Below, one piece after another: positions 27,785 to 36,214 of a stretch of 64,000 bases of DNA. The position numbers were made by a program, and so were the translations under genes. The notes under the pieces were generated by a model that had not been told where the DNA came from, searched no databases, and was given only the letters and a program-made list of their open reading frames with translations. The stretch is taken from positions 496,001 to 560,000 of the forward strand of contig CAXXHN010000001.1 in NCBI GenBank assembly GCA_963663735.2. The letters run 5' to 3'. The DNA comes from G963663735 sp963663735. GTDB taxonomy: Bacteria > Acidobacteriota > UBA6911 > RPQK01 > JAPXNP01. Position 1 is the stretch's first letter, and each line of letters opens with the position of its first letter.

Positions 27785-28780
27785 CTACTGCGCCACACCG
27801 GTTGCGCTGCTTTCATTACCCCATTGGTCCACAGCTGTTACGCTGTAGAGCAAAGCAACGCCGTCTGGAGGATCTTCATCCACAAAACGGTTGATGGGCA
27901 CGAGGGGAGATATTTTCAGCATCTCGCCACCAGCGGCCTTACGGTACACATAATATCCGGACAGGTCGGCTTCGGCGTTATCATCCCAGGTAAGCTGGAC
28001 CCTGTCCGGCATTCGAACCACGATCAGTCCGGAAGGAGCCCTCGGAGGAAAAATATCTTCAGGAACAAATGATTCAAGAACCAGGGGTTCGCTGAGAAGG
28101 ATAGTCCCTCGGCTTCTGTCGATAGTCCTTACCTCAAAAGAGACGGGTTGCCCAAAAGTGAAATCGGAGACAATAAAAAATGTATCCCTGGTAACTTTGT
28201 TTAAATTAACCAGAAATTCCGGATGGGTTTTGCCCGGTTCCGGCTTCGAATCTTGCGAAATTTCCCATTCAATCCTGATCTCGGTTTCTGAAGTTTCAGT
28301 TTTCAGGCCGGTAGGGGGAGCAGGCAGTTCAGCAGGTTTCCAGCTCACCTGGTTGGAAAACCCTGATTGTTTCCCTCTCAGATTTTTTGTTCTGACCGTG
28401 AAAAGACATGGCGAAGAGTGGCTGCCGTCCGGGGCTGGCACATAGGATCTGTTGAGAAAACTGAGTTTTTTAATTTCTGCTCCCGACAGCACTGAAACGG
28501 GATCGGTTTCAATTATCTGTTTATCCTCCCCTTCACATAACCTGTAAACCTCTATTTCGGAAAGCTCCCGGACCGGGTGGGGAAAGGTGAGGTATAAATC
28601 CTGCCCCGACTGCAGCAGTTGCAGGCTGTCCACCAGCACCACATCTGAAGGGAGCGGGGGCATGGGATTTCCTACCTTGGCGCAGGAAATAACCGGGAGC
28701 ATCAGAAATACCATGATCAGGAAGCCACTGCGGCGCAGAGCTTCCTGCCGATCAAAGAATATACTTTGAGATATTTTCAT
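27785..28780 (-). CDS. Fibronectin type III domain lipoprotein
   Basis: Protein of about 331 residues from the ATG at 28780. An N-terminal hydrophobic segment ends in a lipobox-like LPVISC, so it is probably a lipoprotein. Two or three fibronectin type III-like modules follow, with typical segments such as PAPPTGLKTETSETEIRIEWE and PPRAPSGLIVVRMPDRVQLTWDDNAEADLSGYYVYRK near the C-terminus. The start overlaps the last 29 bases of hslU in another frame, so the gene is probably translated from the hslVU transcript. Function is unknown; an envelope adhesion or scaffold role is a guess. Confidence 0.75.
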   Translation of the reverse strand: MKISQSIFFDRQEALRRSGFLIMVFLMLPVISCAKVGNPMPPLPSDVVLVDSLQLLQSGQDLYLTFPHPVRELSEIEVYRLCEGEDKQIIETDPVSVLSGAEIKKLSFLNRSYVPAPDGSHSSPCLFTVRTKNLRGKQSGFSNQVSWKPAELPAPPTGLKTETSETEIRIEWEISQDSKPEPGKTHPEFLVNLNKVTRDTFFIVSDFTFGQPVSFEVRTIDRSRGTILLSEPLVLESFVPEDIFPPRAPSGLIVVRMPDRVQLTWDDNAEADLSGYYVYRKAAGGEMLKISPLVPINRFVDEDPPDGVALLYSVTAVDQWGNESSATGVAQ

Positions 28781-30152
28781 CTTTAACCAGCCCCGAAAGC
28801 TTGCTGATAACAAAATCAGTATCAATCAGGACCTCTTCACCTTTGCGTTCAGGGGCGGAAAAAGAGAGTTCTTCCAGGAGTTTTTCCATCACCGTGATCA
28901 GCCTGCGAGCTCCGATATTCTCGGTTGTCTGGTTGACTACCCAGGCGTAATGGGCAATTTTTTCAATAGCTCCAGGAGTAAAGTCCAGCTTGATTCCCTC
29001 AACATCCATTAAAGCCTTATACTGTTTAACCAGTGAATTTTTCGGGGTTTCCAGGATGACTCGAAGGTCTTTTTCTTCCAGGGAATCAAGTGTTACCCTG
29101 ACCGGAAATCTCCCTTGCAGTTCAGGAATCAGGTCTGAAGGTTTGGAGACATGGAACGCTCCCGCGGCCAGGAACAAAATGTGGTCGGTGCGGACCGCCC
29201 CGTAGCGGGTATTGACAGTCCCACCTTCCAGGAGAGGAAGAATGTCTCTCTGCACCCCTTCCCGGCTGACATCAGGACCATGCCCCGATTCCCGGCCGGC
29301 GATTTTATCGATTTCATCAATGAAGATAATGCCGGAGAGCTCCGCGTTATCCAAGCCCTGCTGTACAATCTCATCCATATCAAGCAGGTTCGCTTCCTCC
29401 TCGCTGACCAGGTAGCGCAGAGCCTCGTCCACCCTCATCTGGCGCTTAACTGTCCGGGAACCGATGATTCCGCCCAATAAATCCTTGAACTGGAAATCAG
29501 CCTCATCCTCAATGTCAATCGGACCCGGATCATAGGAGGAGTAGATTCTCTCCTGCACTTCCACTTCGACCTCGCGATTATCCAGCTTGCCCTCCCGAAG
29601 CTCACGCAGGTGGCTCTCAGGTTTAGCAGCCGACTTCGCCGGTTCGACTCCGCCATCTTCAGAACTGCGGACAGCAGTTTTCTTCTGGCTTTTTTTTCGC
29701 GGGAAAAGCAGCTCCAGCAGGCGTTTTTCAGCATTCTCATGGGCTCTTTTTTCAACCTGCCCTGATTTCTCGCTTCGAATAAGTTCTATAGCTACATCAC
29801 AGAGGCTGGATATCATTGTATCCACATCACGGCCCACATAGCCAACCTCTGTAAATTTGCTTGCTTCCACTTTCACAAAAGGTGAATTGGAAAGAGAAGC
29901 TATCCTTTTGGAAAGCTCAGTTTTACCTACACCGGTTGGGCCAATCATCAGCACATTGCGCGGATGCACCTCATCCACCATATCCGGTTCAAGCACCAGC
30001 CTTCTTTTCCGGTCCCTCATGGCAACAGCCAGGGCTTTCTTGGCAGCCTCCTGGCCGATGATGTACTCATCCAGCCTGGCAACAATTTCCCGTGGGGTAA
30101 GTTCCCCGGAAAGCTTACCGGTATCTTTAGGTTCAACAGCTTTACTTGCCAC
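28752..30152 (-). CDS. hslU: HslU, ATPase subunit of the HslUV protease
   Basis: AAA+ unfoldase that feeds proteins to the HslV chamber. The 466 residues show LTPREIVARLDEYIIGQ at the start, Walker A GPTGVGKT (71-78), the GYVGRDVDTMI pore loop, Walker B IIFIDEIDKIA, and the C-terminal GARRLITVMEKLLEEL sensor-2 region. The C-terminal tail ends SKYIL, close to the conserved tail that docks into HslV. The I-domain (about 110-230) holds a lysine- and serine-rich insertion. It follows hslV by 68 bases and overlaps the lipoprotein gene. Confidence 0.97.
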   Translation of the reverse strand: MASKAVEPKDTGKLSGELTPREIVARLDEYIIGQEAAKKALAVAMRDRKRRLVLEPDMVDEVHPRNVLMIGPTGVGKTELSKRIASLSNSPFVKVEASKFTEVGYVGRDVDTMISSLCDVAIELIRSEKSGQVEKRAHENAEKRLLELLFPRKKSQKKTAVRSSEDGGVEPAKSAAKPESHLRELREGKLDNREVEVEVQERIYSSYDPGPIDIEDEADFQFKDLLGGIIGSRTVKRQMRVDEALRYLVSEEEANLLDMDEIVQQGLDNAELSGIIFIDEIDKIAGRESGHGPDVSREGVQRDILPLLEGGTVNTRYGAVRTDHILFLAAGAFHVSKPSDLIPELQGRFPVRVTLDSLEEKDLRVILETPKNSLVKQYKALMDVEGIKLDFTPGAIEKIAHYAWVVNQTTENIGARRLITVMEKLLEELSFSAPERKGEEVLIDTDFVISKLSGLVKDENISKYIL

Positions 30153-30220
30153 TATAAATAAATCCCTTTTAAAAGACTCAATATCTTATCTGTTAACGGT
30201 GTCCAGGGGGCAGTCCGGGA

Positions 30221-30778
30221 TCAATTTTCGGACTGAACCTCACTGCTTAACGTTTCCATGGTTATCTCGTCGTTGGTATATATGCAGATTTCCCCGGCTA
30301 TTCTCAAAGACTGTTCAGCAATCTCCGGGGCACTCATTTCAGTACACCTGATCAGAGCCCTGGCGGCTGACAGGGCATATGCCCCGCCGGAGCCGATGGC
30401 TATCAATCCGTCGTCAGGCTCAATAACATCCCCATAACCGCTAATCAGGAAACACTCATCCGCTTTGGCTACTATCAGGGATGCTTCCAGGTGACGCAGG
30501 ATCTTGTCAGTTCTCCAGTCTCTGGCCAGTTCCACGGAAGACCTGCGCAGTTTTCCGCCGAATTCTTCCAGTTTACTTTCAAAACGGGTCATCAGGGCAA
30601 AAGCGTCTGCAGTTGAACCGGCAAAGCCTACCAGAACCTCATCGTTGTAAAGACGCCTGAGCTTGGCGGCGCGGGATTTAATTACGGAGTCGCCAAGAGT
30701 GACCTGTCCATCAGCAGCCAGTGCTGTTTCCCCTTTCCGTTGTACCAGAAGTACGGTAGTCCCTCTCATTGTCTCCAT
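30221..30778 (-). CDS. hslV: HslV, peptidase subunit of the HslUV protease
   Basis: Threonine peptidase with proteasome-like fold. The 185 residues contain MRGTTVLLVQRKGE, where the mature enzyme would begin at the first Thr of GTT after autoprocessing. KSRAAKLRRLYNDEVLVGFAG, the catalytic-region Lys and GSGGAYALSAARAL are also present. The start is at 30778 or three codons later at the internal Met; the family allows either. It is the first gene of the hslV-hslU-lipoprotein transcription unit. Together with HslU it degrades misfolded and regulatory proteins in the cytoplasm. Confidence 0.97.
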   Translation of the reverse strand: METMRGTTVLLVQRKGETALAADGQVTLGDSVIKSRAAKLRRLYNDEVLVGFAGSTADAFALMTRFESKLEEFGGKLRRSSVELARDWRTDKILRHLEASLIVAKADECFLISGYGDVIEPDDGLIAIGSGGAYALSAARALIRCTEMSAPEIAEQSLRIAGEICIYTNDEITMETLSSEVQSEN

Positions 30779-30974
30779 AAATCACCCTTAATTATAACTG
30801 ACTGCGCTGTCGCAAAATCTGCTTATTTTTTTCTCTTTATCTGTATGAATCCAGAATTAACATAATGTTAACAAAATGCCTTTAACGGGCGTTTATTTTA
30901 AATTATTGATAAACCGGATACTGGACAATCCCGAAGATCATTTTTTTGAAGGCTGTGCCTTTCAGGTAACTGAT

Positions 30975-31205
30975 TCACTGATTGCGTACATGATTTTTTG
31001 GAAGGTAGGCTTTACGGACCCTCCTGAAGTTCTCATAACAACGGCTGCACCTGAAAAGGTGATTAATGGTCTCAATCACTTCCAGGTCAGACATCTGTCT
31101 TCTCATCAGGGAGTGCAGTTTCAGCAGAGATGCATGTTTTCCCGAAGAACCCTCCTCGGGCAGGGTCACAGCAAAGCTGAACTTATTTAACGACGATGAT
31201 TTCAT
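30975..31205 (-). CDS. Possible small zinc-finger (anti-sigma-like) protein
   Basis: A 76-residue frame ending in a helix that contains HLFRCSRC, an exact HxxxCxxC motif as in zf-HC2/ZAS anti-sigma factors, within ETINHLFRCSRCYENFRRV. The preceding region is polar and helical. There is no membrane segment and no adjacent ECF sigma factor gene, both of which a classic anti-sigma factor would have. The ribosome-binding site is weak. It could be a real small regulator or chance; an overlapping plus-strand frame (30876-31190) has no recognisable feature. Confidence 0.4.
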   Translation of the reverse strand: MKSSSLNKFSFAVTLPEEGSSGKHASLLKLHSLMRRQMSDLEVIETINHLFRCSRCYENFRRVRKAYLPKNHVRNQ

Positions 31206-31633
31206 GGTTTATATACTTACAAACAAAAGCAGGCTACAAAATAACAGAAACCCCTTGCTCATTACAACTTGAATGCTCCTGCCGGGGCATATTCTACCAG
31301 ATATTAGCTGGTGGATAACTCATTACGCCTGTGAAAGATAGAGCCGCTTCAGAATTCACTCCTCAAGACCAAAAAACAGGCGGGGGTTAGATGGATTTAT
31401 TACTGCCCTGAAATAGGGAGAGGCAGTGAAGTTTCTGGACATCGACTTGATGGACCAAGTAACCAAGGACAAGCTGTCGGAGGTTGAAAACCAGGATCAA
31501 CAAAACACACGCGGCCTTGCATGAACAGGGCTGCCGGGGGCAATGGAGAATAAGGCAGACGGAAGGGTCAACCCGCCTCTAAGGATGCCGGCCACAGGCA
31601 CACCCTCTTAATTCTTCATATCCGGATGCTATA
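31206..31633. other. Intergenic region upstream of ligA
   Basis: About 430 bases with no recognised gene. A 32-codon frame (31426-31524, GTG start) has a strong purine-rich GGGAGAGG ribosome-binding site and begins MKFLDIDLMDQ, but ends at once. It may be a gene remnant or a leader peptide. No hairpin stands out. Confidence 0.4.
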
Positions 31634-33673
31634 TTGCAATTTAATACGATGAATGGTAAACCGGAAATCCACCAGCAGATTAACAGATTACGCAGGATAC
31701 TTGAGTATCACAACCACCGCTACCATGTACTTAATTCCCCCGAGATATCTGATGCTGAATATGACAGGTTATATCGGCAACTGTTGGACCTGGAGGGCCT
31801 TCATCCCGAACTTGTTACTCCCGATTCTCCCACCCAGAGGGTAGGAGCTGAACCCCAGTCCGGGTTCAGCAAGGTTTATCACGAGGTACCTATGCTCAGC
31901 CTGGGAAACGCATTCAGTGAAGCTGAGCTGCAAGAATTCCACCGCAGGGTCACCAGCCTGGCGGGGACCGATGATATTGAGTACGTCACCGAGCTGAAAA
32001 TTGACGGGCTGGCCGTGTCTCTCACCTATGAAAACGGAATTCTGACCAGGGGGGCCACCCGGGGCAATGGGACTGAGGGGGAAGATGTAACTTCCAATCT
32101 TAAAACTGTGAGGTCCATTCCCCTCCGGTTAACCGGCATTCCTCCATCCCGGCTGGAGGTAAGGGGAGAAGCTTACCTCCCCCTTCCGGCCTTCCGTATT
32201 ATGAATGAATCAAGAGCTGATACAGGACAGGATTCATTTGCCAATCCCAGGAACGCGGCCGCAGGTACCCTCCGCCAGCTGGATCCAAAAGTTGCCGCGT
32301 CGCGGCCCCTGGCATTTTTTGCCTACTCAGCCGTAATTGATGACGCAAAGTCCGACATAACTTCACAATGGGATTTGCTCGCGTTCCTGATGGACTGCGG
32401 TTTTCTGGTTAACCCGGACCGTAAGCTGCACCGGGATATCAAGGGCGTTACCAAATACTGCAGGGACTGGGAAAAACAGCGGGGCACTCTCCCTTATGAA
32501 ATTGACGGTGTTGTGGTCAAGGTGAACAGTCTGGCCCAGCAGAAAAAAATAGGGGCTGTGAGCCGGGAGCCGAGATGGGCCATTGCTTACAAGTTTCAGG
32601 CGGCAACCGCCATAACCAGGCTCCTGGAGATCAGGATCAACGTGGGGCGCACCGGAGCGCTTATCCCTTACGCAGTCCTGGACCCGGTACAACTGGGAGG
32701 TGTCACGATCAAATCGGCAACCCTTCATAACGAGGAGGATGTAAGACGAAAGGACATCCGGGAGGGGGACACTGTTGTAATCAAGAGGGCCGGGGATGTC
32801 ATCCCCCAGGTGGTGGGGCCGGTACTCAAGAAAGGTACGGTTAGAAATGATCCCTTTGTCTATCCAGAGAGGTGCCCAGTCTGCGACGCTGAAGTACAGA
32901 AGGAAGATGACGGGGCTTTCACCTACTGCCTGAACCGTAACTGCCCTGCCCAGAGGTTTGAATCACTGAAACATTTTGTCAGCCTTGAGGCGATGGATAT
33001 TGCGGGATTGGGGCCGCAGACCCTGGAAAAGATGCTGGAGATGAAGATAGTAACCTCCCCGGCGGATCTTTTCAGCCTGACCAGTGAACAAATCCTGCTT
33101 CTGCCAGGATTTAAGGAGAAATCAGCCTCCAACCTGCTGGAAAGCCTGGAGAAAAGTAAAAGCAGGGATTTTCCGCATATTCTTTTCGCGCTGGGCATCC
33201 GCCATGTCGGAGAAGTCACAGCAAGGCTCCTGGCCGATGCTTTCCGCAGTATCGACAATATTAAAAATGCTCCACGGGAGGAGATAATGGCTGTACCCGG
33301 TATAGGACCGGAAACAGCAGACAGTATCAACGGATTTTTCAGGATCAGGGAAAATCTTCTACAGCTGGATCAGTTGAGGAAGCACGGACTGAGGTTTGAG
33401 CTTTCGGGGGAAAGGAAAGTTCCAGAGAATAATCTTCCCCTGGAAGGAAAAACAGTAGTAATAACAGGAACCCTGGATGGGTATACACGCCAGGAAGCCA
33501 AGGACGCGGTGGCCATCCTGGGTGGGAAAGTCAGCTCATCGGTATCTTCCAAAACTGATTTTCTGCTTGTCGGCGCAAATCCCGGGTCCAAGCTGGCCAA
33601 AGCAAGAGAACTGCGGATTGGAATAATCGATGCAAATGAACTGGAACGAATGATGGGGAAAGCATTAAAGTAA
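31634..33673 (+). CDS. ligA: NAD-dependent DNA ligase
   Basis: Seals nicks during replication and repair using NAD+. The 679 residues show the full LigA order: Ia domain (YHNHRYHVLNSPEISDAEYDRLYRQL), adenylation domain with nucleophile Lys122 in ELKIDG, OB fold, four-Cys zinc finger (CPVC ... CLNRNCPAQ), helix-hairpin-helix repeats (LGIRHVG, AVPGIGPETADSI) and a C-terminal BRCT domain (LEGKTVVITGTLDGYTRQEA). It starts with TTG at 31634; an ATG at 31649 is an equally good start because homology begins after it. Length is normal. It opens a run of plus-strand genes. Confidence 0.97.
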   Translation: MQFNTMNGKPEIHQQINRLRRILEYHNHRYHVLNSPEISDAEYDRLYRQLLDLEGLHPELVTPDSPTQRVGAEPQSGFSKVYHEVPMLSLGNAFSEAELQEFHRRVTSLAGTDDIEYVTELKIDGLAVSLTYENGILTRGATRGNGTEGEDVTSNLKTVRSIPLRLTGIPPSRLEVRGEAYLPLPAFRIMNESRADTGQDSFANPRNAAAGTLRQLDPKVAASRPLAFFAYSAVIDDAKSDITSQWDLLAFLMDCGFLVNPDRKLHRDIKGVTKYCRDWEKQRGTLPYEIDGVVVKVNSLAQQKKIGAVSREPRWAIAYKFQAATAITRLLEIRINVGRTGALIPYAVLDPVQLGGVTIKSATLHNEEDVRRKDIREGDTVVIKRAGDVIPQVVGPVLKKGTVRNDPFVYPERCPVCDAEVQKEDDGAFTYCLNRNCPAQRFESLKHFVSLEAMDIAGLGPQTLEKMLEMKIVTSPADLFSLTSEQILLLPGFKEKSASNLLESLEKSKSRDFPHILFALGIRHVGEVTARLLADAFRSIDNIKNAPREEIMAVPGIGPETADSINGFFRIRENLLQLDQLRKHGLRFELSGERKVPENNLPLEGKTVVITGTLDGYTRQEAKDAVAILGGKVSSSVSSKTDFLLVGANPGSKLAKARELRIGIIDANELERMMGKALK

Positions 33674-33822
33674 ACCTGCATTCCCATAATTTACTGCCTC
33701 CCAGGCAGAGCAGCGAAGGCAAAAAAGAAAATGGTCCGAGACTACAACGAAACCTGAATCGGCCCCATGGACCATGTTGCAGATATACCCGATGGGACGG
33801 CATCTGATAAAATGCGGCAATA

Positions 33823-34395
33823 ATGAATTTATGCAGTGGCAGGCTCAAAGGATCCTCTCCCGCCAAGTTTTTCTTTGCCGTGGCAGGCAGGGAGGAAAGG
33901 TATCTGCCGGAAGTTGAGAAGCCCTTGGCTGACTGTTGCGGCAGCCTTGATTTCAGCTCCAGCCTATACAGCTTCAGCGAGTTCAGCACTTACTATGATG
34001 CTGAAACGGGAGGCCCTGTCTGGAAGTACCTGATTTGCTGCAGGGAGCTGCGCCCTCCCGAGGACCTGGTCTGGATCAAACAAAAGGTCGAAGAAATCCA
34101 GTCAGCATTTCTGACGGAGAGATCCGGGCGATTGTGCCGCGATGTAAATATTGATCCAGGATACTTAAACGGATGGCAGGTGGTTCTCGCTTCAGTGAAA
34201 AATTTCGCCCAGCGTATCTATCTGGGGGGAGGTGTTTATGCTGAAACAACACTCCTCTTTCAAAAAGGGCAGTTCCAGAGCCTGCCATGGACATATGCCG
34301 ATTATCAAAGTGAAACGGTGCAATCTTTTCTCCGGAAAGCCAGGAATGATTGGGCCGGGAAGTCAGCATTAGGAAAGCCGGGTCGCGGGAACTGA
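33823..34395 (+). CDS. DUF4416 family protein
   Basis: Protein of 190 residues that I recognise as DUF4416: a KFFFAVAGREERYL start, FSSSLYSFSEFSTYYDAETGGPVWK, then the conserved block RDVNIDPGYLNGWQVVLASVKNF followed by QRIYLGGGVYAETTLLF and LPWTYADYQS. The family is found in several anaerobic lineages and its function is unknown. No signal peptide or membrane segment is seen. It lies 149 bases after ligA, with a small CTGCCT/AGGCAG hairpin between them (33694-33708), and 225 bases before queD. Confidence 0.85.
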   Translation: MNLCSGRLKGSSPAKFFFAVAGREERYLPEVEKPLADCCGSLDFSSSLYSFSEFSTYYDAETGGPVWKYLICCRELRPPEDLVWIKQKVEEIQSAFLTERSGRLCRDVNIDPGYLNGWQVVLASVKNFAQRIYLGGGVYAETTLLFQKGQFQSLPWTYADYQSETVQSFLRKARNDWAGKSALGKPGRGN

Positions 34396-34619
34396 ACCAC
34401 CCTCCCAGAGGATAGGGGATACATCCCAGGAATATCCGGGGGTTCGGGCATTTATAAAACGCCTCAGCGTAAAGGCTGATTTCCATTCTCTGGTAAAATA
34501 GGCGGAACCGAAAAAATGCCGGAAGAAATCCTGTTTGAGATTTTCGTCGGGAAAAGCTTTAATGAAAGGTCACGCAGCGCTGCCAGTCCAAAACAGAGGG
34601 CAATGAACCGTTAACAGTC

Positions 34620-35027
34620 ATGTACAAAATAGTTACAAAAATATTTTTCAGCTATGGTCACCGGCTTCTGGAACATCCGGGCAAATGCGCCAGCCTGCAC
34701 GGACATAACGGAACCGTCGAAATAGAAATATCCGGAGAGTGCCTGGACAGCCTGGGAATGCTCATCGATTTTGCCCAGGTGAAAAGCCTGATCAACTCCT
34801 GGGTTGAAGATCACCTGGACCATCGGACTATCCTGAAGGCAGGTGATCCTTTGGCTGAAGTCCTGACTGATGCCGGAGAGAAGCTATTCCTGATGGACAG
34901 GAATCCCACCGCCGAAAACCTGGCCAGGCTCATTTTTAAAGCCGCCAGTTCCCAGGGACTCCCGGTTTCCGCGGTCCGTTTCTGGGAAACTCCTGCTTCG
35001 ATGGCAGAATATTCCGGAAAAGAATGA
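34620..35027 (+). CDS. queD: 6-pyruvoyl-tetrahydropterin synthase / QueD family protein
   Basis: Zinc enzyme of 135 residues converting dihydroneopterin triphosphate to 6-carboxy- or 6-pyruvoyl-tetrahydropterin. Zinc ligands His14, His27 and His29 (FSYGHRL, LHGHNG), the catalytic Cys23 in GKCASLHGHN, LDHRTIL and a late acidic residue in FWETPAS are all present. These motifs fit QueD (queuosine/7-deazaguanine route). No queC or queE gene is in the window and no preQ1 riboswitch was recognised upstream. Gene symbol is therefore by family. Confidence 0.88.
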   Translation: MYKIVTKIFFSYGHRLLEHPGKCASLHGHNGTVEIEISGECLDSLGMLIDFAQVKSLINSWVEDHLDHRTILKAGDPLAEVLTDAGEKLFLMDRNPTAENLARLIFKAASSQGLPVSAVRFWETPASMAEYSGKE

Positions 35028-35155
35028 CAGCTTTCCTGTTCTGAAAATCATCTCCTCAGGTTATAATCAGGAAAAAATGGACAGAAACCCGACTCTCGCA
35101 AGATGAATTCTTCCAGGCGAAACAGAGAGGAATGGGGATTTTCAGGAGTCATTAC

Positions 35156-36121
35156 ATGCCTGCTAACCTGACACCGGTATACCATGATGCTGAAGAGCGC
35201 TACAAAAATGCCGCTTCAGACGCCGAAAAGCTAGAAGCCCTCCAGGAGATGCTGGCAGTAATCCCCAAGCACAAGGGGACAGAAAAGCTGCAAGCTGAAA
35301 TCAAGAGGAAGATTGCCCGTTTCCGCAAGGACCAGGAAAAGCAAAAATCTTCAGGCCCCTCCCGCAAACCGTTTCACCACATAGACAGGGATGGAGCGGG
35401 CAGGGTAGTACTAAGCGGTCCTCCTAACAGCGGCAAATCATCTCTTTTGAAGAAACTTACCCATGCTGAACCGGAAATCGCCGCCTACCCTTTTACAACC
35501 AGGGCTCCGCATCCCGGGATGATGGAATATGAAGACATAATGGTCCAGCTCATAGACATGCCTCCGTTCTCCCCGGAGGTTTTCGAACCCTGGCAAATGG
35601 CCACCCTGGAACAATCGGATGTTAATCTCTTTATTTTTGATGTAACTGATCCCTTGCTGCTGGAACAAACTGAATACATTATTGAAAAACTGGCTCATCG
35701 GGGAATCTCTCTCCGGCGAACAGAACGCCCCAAATCGATCCTCCTGGCCAACAAAATGGACATTGATGGAGCCGCAAATAACCTTGCGGCCTGGAAGGAA
35801 CTGTTTGACGAGGTTGTTGGATCGATCCCTGTTTCGGTTGAAAAGGAAGAGCATTTCACTGCGCTGAAGGAATTACTGTTCAAGTCTCTGGGTGTAGTCC
35901 GGGCCTATACCAGGCCTCCGGGAGGACGTAAAGCCGAAAATGAAAAGCCTTATATCCTGAAACAGGGAGCCACAGTCCTGGATGCCGCTGCCCAGATTCA
36001 TAAAGACCTGGCCAGCGGTTTCAGGTATGCACGTCTCTGGAGAGAAGGCCAGTATGACGGGCAGATGGTGGAGCGGGACCATGTACTCTGCGATGGAGAC
36101 TGCCTGGAAATCCATGCCTGA
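35156..36121 (+). CDS. Obg/DRG-like GTPase with TGS domain
   Basis: Cytoplasmic GTPase of about 321 residues. An N-terminal helical region contains EEMLAVIPKHKGTEKL-type sequence. The G domain has P-loop GPPNSGKS (88-95) and the DRG-like YPFTTRAPHPGMMEYEDI switch, with LIDMPPFS at the G3 position where most GTPases have DxxG, and NKMD as G4. The C-terminal TGS domain ends with RDHVLCDGDCLEIHA. This architecture matches a bacterial relative of archaeal and eukaryotic DRG, probably ribosome-associated (inference). The ATG at 35156 is chosen for its AGGAG site; the frame also opens at 35132. Confidence 0.85.
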   Translation: MPANLTPVYHDAEERYKNAASDAEKLEALQEMLAVIPKHKGTEKLQAEIKRKIARFRKDQEKQKSSGPSRKPFHHIDRDGAGRVVLSGPPNSGKSSLLKKLTHAEPEIAAYPFTTRAPHPGMMEYEDIMVQLIDMPPFSPEVFEPWQMATLEQSDVNLFIFDVTDPLLLEQTEYIIEKLAHRGISLRRTERPKSILLANKMDIDGAANNLAAWKELFDEVVGSIPVSVEKEEHFTALKELLFKSLGVVRAYTRPPGGRKAENEKPYILKQGATVLDAAAQIHKDLASGFRYARLWREGQYDGQMVERDHVLCDGDCLEIHA

Positions 36122-36144
36122 ACTGCGCGCCGAAGCGCGCAGTT
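36121..36144. terminator. GC-rich terminator-like hairpin
   Basis: AACTGCGCGC and GCGCGCAGTT form a perfect 10-bp stem with a CGAA loop, beginning on the last base of the TGS GTPase stop codon. It lies between convergent genes. No T-run follows. The stem resembles the one at 1221-1244. Confidence 0.5.
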
Positions 36145-36214
36145 GATTAAATATCAAGGCTTCGGTGTAACAGGAAGTTTATGCCACGGGGCAAAAACAT
36201 CAATCGTCCATTCC

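Noticed and set aside
31426..31524. 32-residue frame with a strong ribosome-binding site before ligA
   Set aside because: Very short and of no recognised family. Noted in the intergenic entry, but not called as a gene.
34396..34619. Possible preQ1 riboswitch upstream of queD
   Set aside because: I looked for the preQ1 hairpin and A-rich tail and did not find a convincing match.
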